Shown here piece by piece: positions 25,546 through 33,852 of a stretch of DNA of 64,000 nt (the first letter of the stretch is position 1; every line of letters starts with the position of its first letter). The notes below the pieces were generated by a model. The model worked only from the letters and a program-made list of their open reading frames with translations, ran no database searches and had not been told where the DNA came from. Position numbers and translations under genes: made by a program. This stretch comes from USCg-Taylor sp050740455 (lineage in GTDB: Bacteria > Pseudomonadota > Gammaproteobacteria > JACCXJ01), in assembly GCA_050740455.1 (NCBI GenBank), contig JBOIDF010000008.1:1-64000 (forward strand), read 5' to 3'.

Positions 25546-26757
25546 TTATTGGCAGGTCGGTAAAATTCTCCCTTCTGGTGTCCGTCGACCAAGTTCAGTA
25601 TCGAATCGGTTCATAGCATAGGGTGCGCGGACATCGATCTGGCAGGCGGATCTTACTCTGCGCGGCCATACAAGAATATCTCGGAGGGAGGCAAGTTGAT
25701 TCGCGGATTTCATATCGGACACTATTCGGAAAATATTGGGGTGATCGTAATAGGTCTCTAGGATGTCAAGCGGAACACCAAGACGACGGGCCGTTGCATT
25801 TGCAGTGATGAGAAGTTGCCGTATGATTCTTTGGTCAGTCTCATAGATATGAACATCTACAGAAGCTGGTCGCATTCCGAGTTCTCGAAAGAGATTTTCT
25901 TGGGATGCCAGCGTGGGAAATATAACCTTCTCACTTCCCGTACCGCAGCTCGCGATAAATTGATGGTCGTCAAATCTCTCACGATATCGAGCAAGCATAT
26001 ATCGCGTATAGTTGGTCATATTGCGATAAACAGGCATCTTTGATAGCGAGTCGGCACAATTTTCGGAGGAAAGGTCGACTATGACTTCTATTTTGGAGAG
26101 TTGCGGCGTATGGAGCGCAGTCACAACCTGGCTGATAACGGACCAGCTCTGTTGAAGAAATCTTTCATTATAGCATGCGCCCCACACGCCACCCTTTCGG
26201 CATTTTGGATTCGATGTTCCTTGAGGGCCGACTACGACGAAGAATCGACGATAGCCTAGATCCCGTGCATCGCTGACATAGTTCACGATGTTACTAACTT
26301 CATTACTGTCCAATTTACCATCTGTAGCGATTAACAACCCCAATGGGTCTTTTGGTCTCGCGGCCATCTCTGCATCTTCGGCATGGCGGAACCAAACAAT
26401 AGTCCGCATGGCCCTTGCGCCATCAGTGGCCATTTTTCTCAGCAGTGATTGGACTCGTCCCCTTAACGCAGGGTCATCGTAATGTCTGACGATATTATTG
26501 ACCCCATCGACACTTGCCCCTCCACCTTGTTTTTCGGTGCAAGCATCTTCCGCCTCGGTATCCACAGTCTCGTGCGTCAGAGTAAATCCGATATCAAGCG
26601 ATGCCACTTGTGGCGAAACACACGTTGCTCCTACTACAGAATCAGCAAGCGTCAGAGAAAGAGATTCCTGCGCAAAACTAGTCATGTTGAGCACGAGCAC
26701 AAGACAAAAGATGGCCGCCAATAAGTACATTGACCTGGACCGATCGTAGGCAATCAT
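25546..26757 (-). CDS. Secreted protein of unknown function, possibly glycosidase-like
   Basis: 403 residues with a classic signal peptide (basic start, then YLLAAIFCLVLVLNMTSFAQ). The mature part has NNIVRHYDD, a conserved-looking IVWFRHAEDAE, DARDLGYRRFFVVVGPQG, IEVIVDLSSENC, VDVHIYETDQ and DILETYYDHPN. The alternation of hydrophobic strands ending in D/E/H residues resembles the beta-alpha barrel of glycoside hydrolases, but no catalytic pair can be assigned; this is an inference. Several cysteines suit a periplasmic or exported location. ATG at 26757 is preferred to GTG at 26763 because of the AGAGGG site. It overlaps or abuts the methyltransferase gene upstream and could process the glycan. 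Confidence 0.6.
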   Translation of the reverse strand: MIAYDRSRSMYLLAAIFCLVLVLNMTSFAQESLSLTLADSVVGATCVSPQVASLDIGFTLTHETVDTEAEDACTEKQGGGASVDGVNNIVRHYDDPALRGRVQSLLRKMATDGARAMRTIVWFRHAEDAEMAARPKDPLGLLIATDGKLDSNEVSNIVNYVSDARDLGYRRFFVVVGPQGTSNPKCRKGGVWGACYNERFLQQSWSVISQVVTALHTPQLSKIEVIVDLSSENCADSLSKMPVYRNMTNYTRYMLARYRERFDDHQFIASCGTGSEKVIFPTLASQENLFRELGMRPASVDVHIYETDQRIIRQLLITANATARRLGVPLDILETYYDHPNIFRIVSDMKSANQLASLRDILVWPRRVRSACQIDVRAPYAMNRFDTELGRRTPEGRILPTCQ

Positions 26758-26759
26758 AC

Positions 26760-27500
26760 TCACCCTCTTGATCTAAGCACGACAATATCCTGTTGCCCGT
26801 TCATTCCACTCGGCTCGAACTCTAGTATATCGAACAGGGCAGACCATTCTGCACGTACATAATCTTCATGAATAAGTGTGTTACCCCAACTTCCCTTCCC
26901 TGAAATTCCCGGATACTGCTTTTCGTTACTGTCAATATGCGGATATGCTTTATAAATGAACTTTTGCTTGTTAAAAGCATCGATCTCAACATTACTCCAT
27001 TGAGCTGGATAATGCTTCTTCCAGTGATCAAGCACGACTTCGCCAGCAACTGTAATTAAAACAATACCACCAGGCCTTACAATTCTTTGCGTTTCCTTAA
27101 GCCATGTCATGGATAGGTCTTCAGGCATATGAGACCAAACAGATATTGAATATACAAAGTCAAAGCTATTGTCTTTAAAACACAATGGCGGAACATATCC
27201 ATTAACGCTAGCTTCGCATGATTCCCCCAATTCCATTGCTAAGTATTCAATAGCTTCCCGATCCACATCAACACAACAAAATCTTCGCAAGTTGATTAAA
27301 CTTGCTAGAGGTATTGCGACTCGCCCAGATCCAGCGCCAAAGTCCAAAACATTTAATACCCCCAGATCATGAAAATGCTTATTGATCTTATTCTTTACTA
27401 TTTCAGCAGCCTGTCTACCTGTTTTTCTAAAAGCATCAGTTGTAGTATTTTTAATTGAACTTCTCGAGCTAATGCTTTTTACAAGCTCTTGCTTGTCCAT
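26760..27500 (-). CDS. Class I SAM-dependent methyltransferase, AT-rich
   Basis: 246 residues with a Methyltransf_11/25-type fold: VLDFGAGSGRVAIPLASL (motif I), CCVDVDREAIEYL, FDFVYSISVWSHMPED and RIVRPGGIVLITV. The substrate is unknown; neighbours suggest sugar or glycan methylation. The gene is clearly richer in A+T than its neighbours, with many AAA, TTT and ATA codons, which points to separate acquisition. Start taken at MDKQELVKS with AGGGC upstream; the frame extends 23 codons further into the preceding gene. Confidence 0.87.
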   Translation of the reverse strand: MDKQELVKSISSRSSIKNTTTDAFRKTGRQAAEIVKNKINKHFHDLGVLNVLDFGAGSGRVAIPLASLINLRRFCCVDVDREAIEYLAMELGESCEASVNGYVPPLCFKDNSFDFVYSISVWSHMPEDLSMTWLKETQRIVRPGGIVLITVAGEVVLDHWKKHYPAQWSNVEIDAFNKQKFIYKAYPHIDSNEKQYPGISGKGSWGNTLIHEDYVRAEWSALFDILEFEPSGMNGQQDIVVLRSRG

Positions 27501-27535
27501 ACTGTAGCCCTTTCTATGCCCTAAGCAGGCTCCGC

Positions 27536-28462
27536 TTACCGCATTTCCAGCCACGCACGCTTGCCGCACCTAATCACGCGGACCAGGGTCCGCAAGATCT
27601 CGCGTCCTAAGCTTGCCCGATCGACGCTATGAGCGGGGAAGTAACGCTGCAACGCAAGGCGTCGATCCGCCGACGTCTCAATATTCGCGCGCAGCAGCGT
27701 GTGATACAGTTCCTCGGCGTCGCGCGGGGTGTTTTGCTCCGCGGCGACGTTGAAGAAGTGATGGCGCAGCGACGGTATCACCGCTGTGCAATTCATGCCA
27801 GGTGGCGTCAGCGTCGGCATCAACAGGGATTCACGAAGGCAATTCTCCGGATGCGCGGTGAGCCTGTCATAGTCGATCACCGCCTCGATTCTCGACTCTT
27901 CGGGCAGCGCAAGCAGGAACAGCATATAACGCGCCCATAGGCGAAAAGCGAACGGACGCGGGAGCGCCGGTTCCCGGGCCAGAAGGGAGTCGACGACTTC
28001 GCATGGATGGCGCAAGCTCAGGACGTAGGTTGGGGAATAACCATCCGCCGTGAGCGCGCGATGCCAAAGTTTGGAGGCAAGCAGCCATCTCGGATCCTTG
28101 CAGCAGATGCGGGATCGTCCGGAAAAGGCTTCCCTCAACGCTTTGCGCGCATCGTTCAGATATCGGCCAACCAGTGCCGGCGAAGCGAGGTGTTTCCAGA
28201 GCTCCGGGAAGGCGACGTTGTCCAGTTTCCACGAGGAGCCCAATTCGCCAAGAATTCGATCATTGAGGCGGACCACGGAAAGCGACTCGTTGAAGCCTGT
28301 CGGATTGTCGAACTGAGGCCTCATCAGGTCGTTGGGAAGTGACCATCCGGCCTCGGCCAATGCCGCCGCGACCGCGGATGTTCCCGATCGATGCATCCCA
28401 AGCACGACCACCGCTCGGCGACGATCAGCTTCGAGCCCGGCATTCTCGATTGCGCCCGTCAT
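27536..28462 (-). CDS. Sulfotransferase-family protein
   Basis: 308 residues. The 5'-phosphosulfate-binding loop VVLGMHRSGTSAVAAAL lies at about 18-34; the region for 3'-phosphate binding is around YVLSLRHPCEVVDSLLARE, with an Arg-His-Pro signature typical of bacterial sulfotransferases; IDYDRLTAHPE follows. Probably transfers sulfate from PAPS to a sugar of the island's glycan. The methyltransferase gene begins 36 bp after its stop. The 145-bp gap to the next gene upstream shows no feature. Confidence 0.82.
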   Translation of the reverse strand: MTGAIENAGLEADRRRAVVVLGMHRSGTSAVAAALAEAGWSLPNDLMRPQFDNPTGFNESLSVVRLNDRILGELGSSWKLDNVAFPELWKHLASPALVGRYLNDARKALREAFSGRSRICCKDPRWLLASKLWHRALTADGYSPTYVLSLRHPCEVVDSLLAREPALPRPFAFRLWARYMLFLLALPEESRIEAVIDYDRLTAHPENCLRESLLMPTLTPPGMNCTAVIPSLRHHFFNVAAEQNTPRDAEELYHTLLRANIETSADRRLALQRYFPAHSVDRASLGREILRTLVRVIRCGKRAWLEMR

Positions 28463-28607
28463 CCAACCTCGCCGGCCGGCTGGAGTATCATGTTGGCAGC
28501 AGCGAACATTGTCCTAGAAGCTCTGGGGTTCCGCCGATTGATCCGGTCACGCGCTCTAACGCATCAAGCGCAAGGATGCCGGTGTTTAGCGCCCTGGCGC
28601 GGCCATT

Positions 28608-29867
28608 TTACAGCGGAACATTGGATGTAGTGCGATAGAAGGACATGAGCTGATCTGTCTGCGCGGCGATCGAAAACACGGGGGTGGTGTTATCGTGCAA
28701 TGTATCCCAAAGTCCTTCGGTCGTCGCTGCTTCTTCGATACGCGCCGCTAGATCAAACGGATTACGCGCGCGAAAATACAGTCCATTTCGGCGGTCGATA
28801 ACCTTTTCTGCCATACCGCCGATGTCCGCGCAGATCACGGGACGGCCGAACTTCATCGCCTCCTGAATAACCAGGGGCGAGTTTTCCCACCATATCGATG
28901 GCACCACGACCCAGTCTATGCGTTCCATTAACCTCGGCAATTCATGAGGCTCATATTCGCCGAAGTAGCGCACCGCATGCTTTTCGGTTTCGAGTAAAGA
29001 GTACACTTTATCCTGAAAGGGCTTGTATTCGGCCGGTTGATCGTCCAGACCACCGCCATGAATTTCCAGAGAGAGCTGCCTTTTCAACGCATGGGGAAGG
29101 TGCGCAAAAGCATCGAGTAGGACGTCAACACCTTTGAAGACGTTTACTTGACCAAAATAGGCGAAGCGACCACGAAGCTCACCTGCTTTTAGGGATCTGG
29201 GCGGGAGTTTGGCTGCCGGCACTTGACCATTTTCCATGAGGACCATCTTGGAGCGCGGTAGGCCCCACTCCACATAGCGATTGAGCAGAAACTGGCTAGG
29301 TGCTACAAAAATATCCACCAAGCCGAAGAAGGATTTAAGGTAAAGCTCCCGCAGGAGGTATTCGGCTGGAGACTTGGAAGGAAGACACACATGGCATTCG
29401 ACTGGACTCCCTTTCCAGCAAAGCTGATGGTTAGACTTGATCATCTGCCCGAGGTTATTGCAGATGGCTAGATATTCGTGCAGGGTGAGCACGATGGGAA
29501 TATCAGAGGAATAGTTCCGTACTGCACGTAGGAGCTCGATGCCGACATCCAAGTAGTGATGGAAATGCACCGCCGTGGGCCGAAAGCGTTCCAGCAGCGC
29601 TCTAAATTGGTTATTAACGAAGCGCATACACGTCTGGGAGAAGAGAAAAAAGTCGGTGTACGATTTAACAAGAACCTCGCTTCCATGGTTGTGGGTGCTA
29701 AAAGGTGTGGTGTCGTGACCGACGGTCGGGATACCGTGCCTGGCTAAAAATAGAGCCTCGCAGTCGTCTCGCTTGTTCAGCTCGGTGAACAGATTATAAG
29801 CGACAATTTCGGCACCGCCCTTTGAGAAATCGGGATGACCGTGACTGATGACCAGAATTCTATGCAT
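28608..29867 (-). CDS. GT4-type glycosyltransferase
   Basis: 419 residues, GT-B fold. N-terminal half: ILVISHGHPDFSKGGAEIVA (the glycine-rich acceptor loop), HFHHYLDVGIELL, VLTLHEYLAICNN and a cluster of cysteines at CWKGSPVECHVC. C-terminal donor half: FAYFGQVNVFKGVDVLLDA, EIHGGGLDD, FGEYEPHELPRLM, VPSIWWENSPLVIQEAMKFG with the EX7E pattern and GLYFRARNPFDLA. Typical of chain-building enzymes of exopolysaccharide clusters. Start overlaps the end of the giant GT2 gene by 8 bp, so the two are translationally coupled. Confidence 0.9.
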   Translation of the reverse strand: MHRILVISHGHPDFSKGGAEIVAYNLFTELNKRDDCEALFLARHGIPTVGHDTTPFSTHNHGSEVLVKSYTDFFLFSQTCMRFVNNQFRALLERFRPTAVHFHHYLDVGIELLRAVRNYSSDIPIVLTLHEYLAICNNLGQMIKSNHQLCWKGSPVECHVCLPSKSPAEYLLRELYLKSFFGLVDIFVAPSQFLLNRYVEWGLPRSKMVLMENGQVPAAKLPPRSLKAGELRGRFAYFGQVNVFKGVDVLLDAFAHLPHALKRQLSLEIHGGGLDDQPAEYKPFQDKVYSLLETEKHAVRYFGEYEPHELPRLMERIDWVVVPSIWWENSPLVIQEAMKFGRPVICADIGGMAEKVIDRRNGLYFRARNPFDLAARIEEAATTEGLWDTLHDNTTPVFSIAAQTDQLMSFYRTTSNVPL

Positions 29868-32793
29868 AAGGAGTTGGGCGGTGGCTCCGTTTGCTTTGCG
29901 CCGCACTCGTTCGCACTTTAGCCTGAGGTTGGTGAATTTTTTCTTGCTTATCGCGTATGGGTAGAACCGTCGAGGTGTGCGTCGGTTTCTTAGCGGGCGC
30001 TGTGAGCGCTACGAATTTTTCCGCCTGCAAGGCCTCGATGGTCGATGACCAGCGTTCGTGGTGGAGCCAACAATTGTAGAGCGTTAGGTTATGTTTCCAA
30101 GCTTGAGTCGAAACGAGGGACTGGGACTGGCGCTCGAGATGGTAGAGCTCGACCGAAGGTGCGTAGTAATTCTGCCGGCCGCTGGCAAGCAACCTAAGAC
30201 AAAGATCCGAATCTTCAAAGTCCCCTAAGATATAGGCTTCATCGAGCCCGCCCAGTTCGAGGAAACTGCTACGCGGCAAGAACATGCAGGCTGCCGTTAC
30301 GGCATGAACGGGCCGAGGAATATCATCATGGTCGCGCCAATCAGGTTGGCCCTTAAAGGGATGTTGGTTCGTCCACAAGTTCCCGAACTCGGCATGTTTA
30401 TCAAAGGCCATACCGGCATGCTGTATGGATTGATCCTCGTATAGCAGTTTGACGCCCAATGCCCCGGGGTTGGAGAGAGACTCGTAAATACCGGCGAGCC
30501 TGCTAACCCAGCCTGGCGAGCGGGGCATGACGTCTGAATTAAGCAGAACCAGGTAACGTCCCAAGGCCACGTTCGCTCCCGCATTATTAGCGCCGGCATA
30601 GCCGAGGTTGTGTCCTGTCGTGAGAACGCGGAACGGAACCCTAAAAAGGGGGTGTAGTTCTGTCGCGAGCTTTAGGACATCCCGTTGAATTCTGGGATCG
30701 TCGACGACGTACAGTAAATCTATCGCGCGAAAATCGGGATCGTTCGCGAATAACGCGAGTTGATAGCGCAGGAAATCATATCGACCATAGAGGGGCACGA
30801 TAACAGAGACTTTCGGTTCCTCTGTAGAACCACCGAAGGATTGAACAATCGGTGTAATCTCGGGCCGATTACGCGAGGCCCACAAGCCACGAATGACTGG
30901 GCCTATGTGTTCTAGAAACGGATGAATGCTCGTGCTTGGATGAATGATGGAAAGTAGGGTCTTAATTTGGCTCAGTGTGGGGTGGGTACCTAACCGATCG
31001 ATCGTATCCGGGCTAATCGGATAACGCACATACTGTTTGGATTTCGTGACTACGTAAAGCTCATAGCTGTGCGCGTGTGTTGATGATGAAACGGCTGCGT
31101 CGGGCACGAGACACAAGAAACCCAACTCGATCGTGTCAAGCTCCGATTCGGATTTGAATGCCTCGTAGATATCGGGCCTTGGCGTTCGAGCGAGGCGACG
31201 AAGCGGAATTACGTTACTTTGGCCAACTACCAGTAAGAGGGATTGAACCTGTAACTGCGGATCGATCAGGCAGCCATTCAAGAAGACGCCGACTCCGTCC
31301 ACGGGTACCAGGCAGTCCACCGAAAAGCGTAGCAACTTCGCTAGGCTTCGTTCTTCGACGGCGTGCCGTTGCAGGTACTTCGCGGAAACTTGGAACGGGG
31401 TATTGACGAGTGGAATAGGTCGTCCGTCGCGGACTATCGACACGGAAATCCTGTGCGTCTCGCCCGTAAAAAGGGACGAGGGCAGACTATAGGTAAATCT
31501 AATTTCATCCTGCGGATCGCCGGAAGATTTGGCCCTAGGCTCGGCTCGCAGCGTCTCAATCGAAGCGCCATCCACGGTGATTTCGACGGTCGCGAAAGCA
31601 GGGTGCAAACAGCGTTCTTTGATCCAGCCACTTAGCGCGGTGTCGTCGGTCAGGGCAATCTCTGCATCGAAATAGCCATGGCCTAACAGTAGCGGGCTGC
31701 CAACAAGCTGGACCGAGCTTTCTGCGAAACACGCGCTCACTTGGTGTTTAGCTCCGTTAAGGTGGTTTGCAGCCAGCTCAATCTCGAAGCCGAAGTTTCC
31801 GCTTAACTCCTCTGTCTTAAGCTCTGGCCTAAAGAGGTTGGCAGGGACGGTCTGGAACAATTCGCCTTCGACATAGATATCGACATAGACCGTCTCAAAG
31901 GGTTTGGCGCGGTTCAATGCCCAACCTCGCAGTGTACGGTCTCGCAAGCCATCGACTTGGCCCGATAAAGTAGACGGTAAGCGTTTGTTCGTCGTATTGA
32001 TTGTTGGCTTGACCGCGGCGCTGGCCTTGGACACGAATGCTTCGAGAAGCGCATGCTCCAAACTAGAATCCGCTCGAATGCAAGCCATGTGCTTAGCCAA
32101 GGTTGAAGGTGCTAGCGTCTTCCCGAGTTTGAAAGGCAAAGTCGCGTGCTCGGACTTCAGAGTGAAAAACGCTCTCTTGTTAGAAGGTGTAGCCGGTAGC
32201 GTTAGGAGCGCGTGGACACATCCCTCATCGATGAGGGTTGGGCAACTCATTGGTGGTGAAGTGCCGATCTCGGTAAATTGCGCGACTGATAGCTGTAGCT
32301 GTTTACCTCGACTTTCGTCCGTGCTTGGCCACGGGAGGCGGGCATAGACTTGATTACGTGCCAGGCGCACTGCCGTCAGTGCGGGAATAGCGAGTTGTAC
32401 GCCGATCAGCACCAGCGCAGGATGGTCAAGCTTGGGAAACATTTCTGGCGCCTTGGTCAGCAAACCGTGCCAAACGCGCATCCGCGTCGGCAACGGGAAT
32501 TCGGCCAGTGGAAGTTTAGCCAGCGGCGCGGGGATGAGCGGCGCTGTTTCCGCCAAGGTCGAATCTTGGGTGCGTATGGTGACGGCGAGCGTTTTCCGCA
32601 GGTCGAGACCCGCCGCGTAGGCGGCCAGCAGATATTCCTGGTTATCCTGGAGCACCATCCCCAGTATCGGCTTTCCTAGGGCCGTGCCGTTGCGCAGTAT
32701 ATCGACACCGGGCGGAATCAAACCCTCATGGCGCCATTGCAGCACGAGCAGCTCGCTGGCTGCAAATACAGCCACTTTGTCGCGGACTTTCAC
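29860..32793 (-). CDS. Giant GT2 glycosyltransferase with two N-terminal beta modules
   Basis: 977 residues. An N-terminal region of about 270 residues of unknown fold is followed by two modules of the same G.xDG...GWA type found in the other giant enzyme (GQVDGLRDRTLRGWAL; then DTALSGWIKERCLHP). A spacer leads to a GT2 domain at about 660-920: VSVIVPLYGRYDFLRYQLAL, YVVDDPRI, GHNLGYAGANNAGA, LLNSDVMPRSPGWV, AACMFLPRSSFLELGGLDE and DFEDSDLCLRLLASG. The tail is basic and low in order. No membrane segment. A 214-bp internal stretch (32400-32613) has a broken copy at 24833-25046. Its shared architecture with the enzyme at 18519 suggests both act on one glycan. Confidence 0.87.
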   Translation of the reverse strand: MKVRDKVAVFAASELLVLQWRHEGLIPPGVDILRNGTALGKPILGMVLQDNQEYLLAAYAAGLDLRKTLAVTIRTQDSTLAETAPLIPAPLAKLPLAEFPLPTRMRVWHGLLTKAPEMFPKLDHPALVLIGVQLAIPALTAVRLARNQVYARLPWPSTDESRGKQLQLSVAQFTEIGTSPPMSCPTLIDEGCVHALLTLPATPSNKRAFFTLKSEHATLPFKLGKTLAPSTLAKHMACIRADSSLEHALLEAFVSKASAAVKPTINTTNKRLPSTLSGQVDGLRDRTLRGWALNRAKPFETVYVDIYVEGELFQTVPANLFRPELKTEELSGNFGFEIELAANHLNGAKHQVSACFAESSVQLVGSPLLLGHGYFDAEIALTDDTALSGWIKERCLHPAFATVEITVDGASIETLRAEPRAKSSGDPQDEIRFTYSLPSSLFTGETHRISVSIVRDGRPIPLVNTPFQVSAKYLQRHAVEERSLAKLLRFSVDCLVPVDGVGVFLNGCLIDPQLQVQSLLLVVGQSNVIPLRRLARTPRPDIYEAFKSESELDTIELGFLCLVPDAAVSSSTHAHSYELYVVTKSKQYVRYPISPDTIDRLGTHPTLSQIKTLLSIIHPSTSIHPFLEHIGPVIRGLWASRNRPEITPIVQSFGGSTEEPKVSVIVPLYGRYDFLRYQLALFANDPDFRAIDLLYVVDDPRIQRDVLKLATELHPLFRVPFRVLTTGHNLGYAGANNAGANVALGRYLVLLNSDVMPRSPGWVSRLAGIYESLSNPGALGVKLLYEDQSIQHAGMAFDKHAEFGNLWTNQHPFKGQPDWRDHDDIPRPVHAVTAACMFLPRSSFLELGGLDEAYILGDFEDSDLCLRLLASGRQNYYAPSVELYHLERQSQSLVSTQAWKHNLTLYNCWLHHERWSSTIEALQAEKFVALTAPAKKPTHTSTVLPIRDKQEKIHQPQAKVRTSAAQSKRSHRPTPYA
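32400..32613 (-). repeat. Intact copy of the 214-bp repeated glycosyltransferase segment
   Basis: In-frame part of the giant GT2 gene, matched in direct orientation by 24833-25046 (about 96 percent identical by eye). This copy is the source or shares the source. Confidence 0.9.
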
Positions 32794-32882
32794 TGTGCGT
32801 GGTTCTTAGAATCACGAGCCGGAGCAACCCTCCCTCGGCCAAGCGGAGGAGAAATTAAAAGCGACGCACTATCCGTTCCCAG

Positions 32883-32911
32883 GTGACCCCGGCGGTCCAT
32901 GCTGGGGTCAC
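32883..32911 (-). terminator. Hairpin after the RTX gene, possible attenuator
   Basis: GTGACCCC/GGGGTCAC 8-bp stem with a 13-nt loop, 15 bp after the RTX stop, no T tract. It may partly end transcription or protect the RTX message, as is common after strongly expressed RTX genes, letting little read-through into the glycosyltransferase genes. Confidence 0.35.
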
Positions 32912-32925
32912 GGCTTAGGCAATGT

Positions 32926-33828
32926 TTACTCGATGGTGAACATACCGTCATGCGTGGTCGGGTCTTCAACGATCTTCAGGTTGTTCTCGTTGACACCGCT
33001 CAGCGTCACGCTACCCGCGACATCACCTTGATCATCGAGGATTAAAATGAGCGCATCGCTACCCACTTGCTCGATTTTGTAGTCGTCACCTTCAGTGAAG
33101 TGTCCATCCGCGTTGCGATCGTCGATCCGCAGCAGGTCACCCTTGCTGAAATCCTCAACCGCATTGAAGCCGGTGGTATCATCAATTAAGAACACATCGT
33201 TCCCGGCACCGCCGGTCATCACATCGTTCCCGGCACCGCCGATAATGGTGTCTTCTCCGGCTCCGCCGGTGATCGTGTCGGCTCCAAGACCGCCGGTTAA
33301 GCTGTCCGGACCGCTACCGCCATCCAGCGTATCGTCACCGCTACCGCCTAACACCGTGTCGTCGCCACGGCCGCCTCTGACTGTATCGTCACCGCTACCG
33401 CCATCCAGCGTATCGTCACCGCTACCGCCATCCAGCGTATCGTCACCGCTACCGCCTAACACCGTGTCGTCGCCACGGCCGCCTCTGACTGTATCGTTAC
33501 CGTCTGAGCCGTGCAACCAGTCTTGGCCATCCTGGCCAGCGAGAACGTTATCGCTGGTGTTACCGAGAATATTATTGTCGCCGGCATTGCCTCTGCCGGC
33601 GACGCCGTCCTTAGATAGGACCAACTCGTCTTCGCCGGATTTCAGCGTATACGAAGGTCTCTGGGAGACGACCAAAATATCGCCCGGTGGGTCGGTAAAG
33701 CGCGCTACCTGATTACCGAGCTCCCAGGGCTGGTCATAGTTGATTGCGCCAACCGCAGCGCTGAAATCCGCCAGATCGGTTTGATTGATGCTTGTGTCAG
33801 TAAATAGAGATCCAGGTAATGTTGCCAT
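32926..33828 (-). CDS. RTX calcium-binding protein, probable type I secretion substrate
   Basis: 300 residues from MATLPGSLFTDTS, preceded by a strong AGGGGGAG ribosome site; the frame extends 40 codons further into the inverted repeat but that part is not credible. No N-terminal signal peptide. The central region (about 90-215) is some 12-13 RTX nonapeptides of the GGxGxDxLx type (GGSGDDTLD, GGRGDDTVL), which fold into a calcium-bound beta roll outside the cell. The C-terminal 80 residues (FLIDDTTGFNAVEDFSKGDLLRI, SVTLSGVNENNLKI) resemble the uncleaved type I secretion signal region of RTX proteins. It carries no enzymatic domain, so it is probably structural or adhesive. First gene of the minus-strand half of the island; the exporter is on the opposite strand 16 kb away. 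Confidence 0.9.
   Translation of the reverse strand: MATLPGSLFTDTSINQTDLADFSAAVGAINYDQPWELGNQVARFTDPPGDILVVSQRPSYTLKSGEDELVLSKDGVAGRGNAGDNNILGNTSDNVLAGQDGQDWLHGSDGNDTVRGGRGDDTVLGGSGDDTLDGGSGDDTLDGGSGDDTVRGGRGDDTVLGGSGDDTLDGGSGPDSLTGGLGADTITGGAGEDTIIGGAGNDVMTGGAGNDVFLIDDTTGFNAVEDFSKGDLLRIDDRNADGHFTEGDDYKIEQVGSDALILILDDQGDVAGSVTLSGVNENNLKIVEDPTTHDGMFTIE
33349..33564 (-). repeat. 108-bp tandem duplication within the RTX repeats
   Basis: Two adjacent 108-bp blocks (36 codons, four nonapeptides) beginning TAACACCGTGTCGTCGCCAC at 33349 and again at 33457 are nearly identical at the DNA level over most of their length, evidence of recent repeat expansion. Confidence 0.75.
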
Positions 33829-33852
33829 TGCTCCCCCTTCTGTCCTGTCCGG

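Noticed and set aside
33200..33520. Regular short repeats that might be mistaken for a CRISPR array.
   Set aside because: They are in-frame RTX nonapeptide codons with no spacers of unrelated sequence.
33095..33712. Long plus-strand proline/serine-rich frame of 205 codons opposite the RTX gene.
   Set aside because: It is the antisense shadow of the glycine/aspartate RTX codons.
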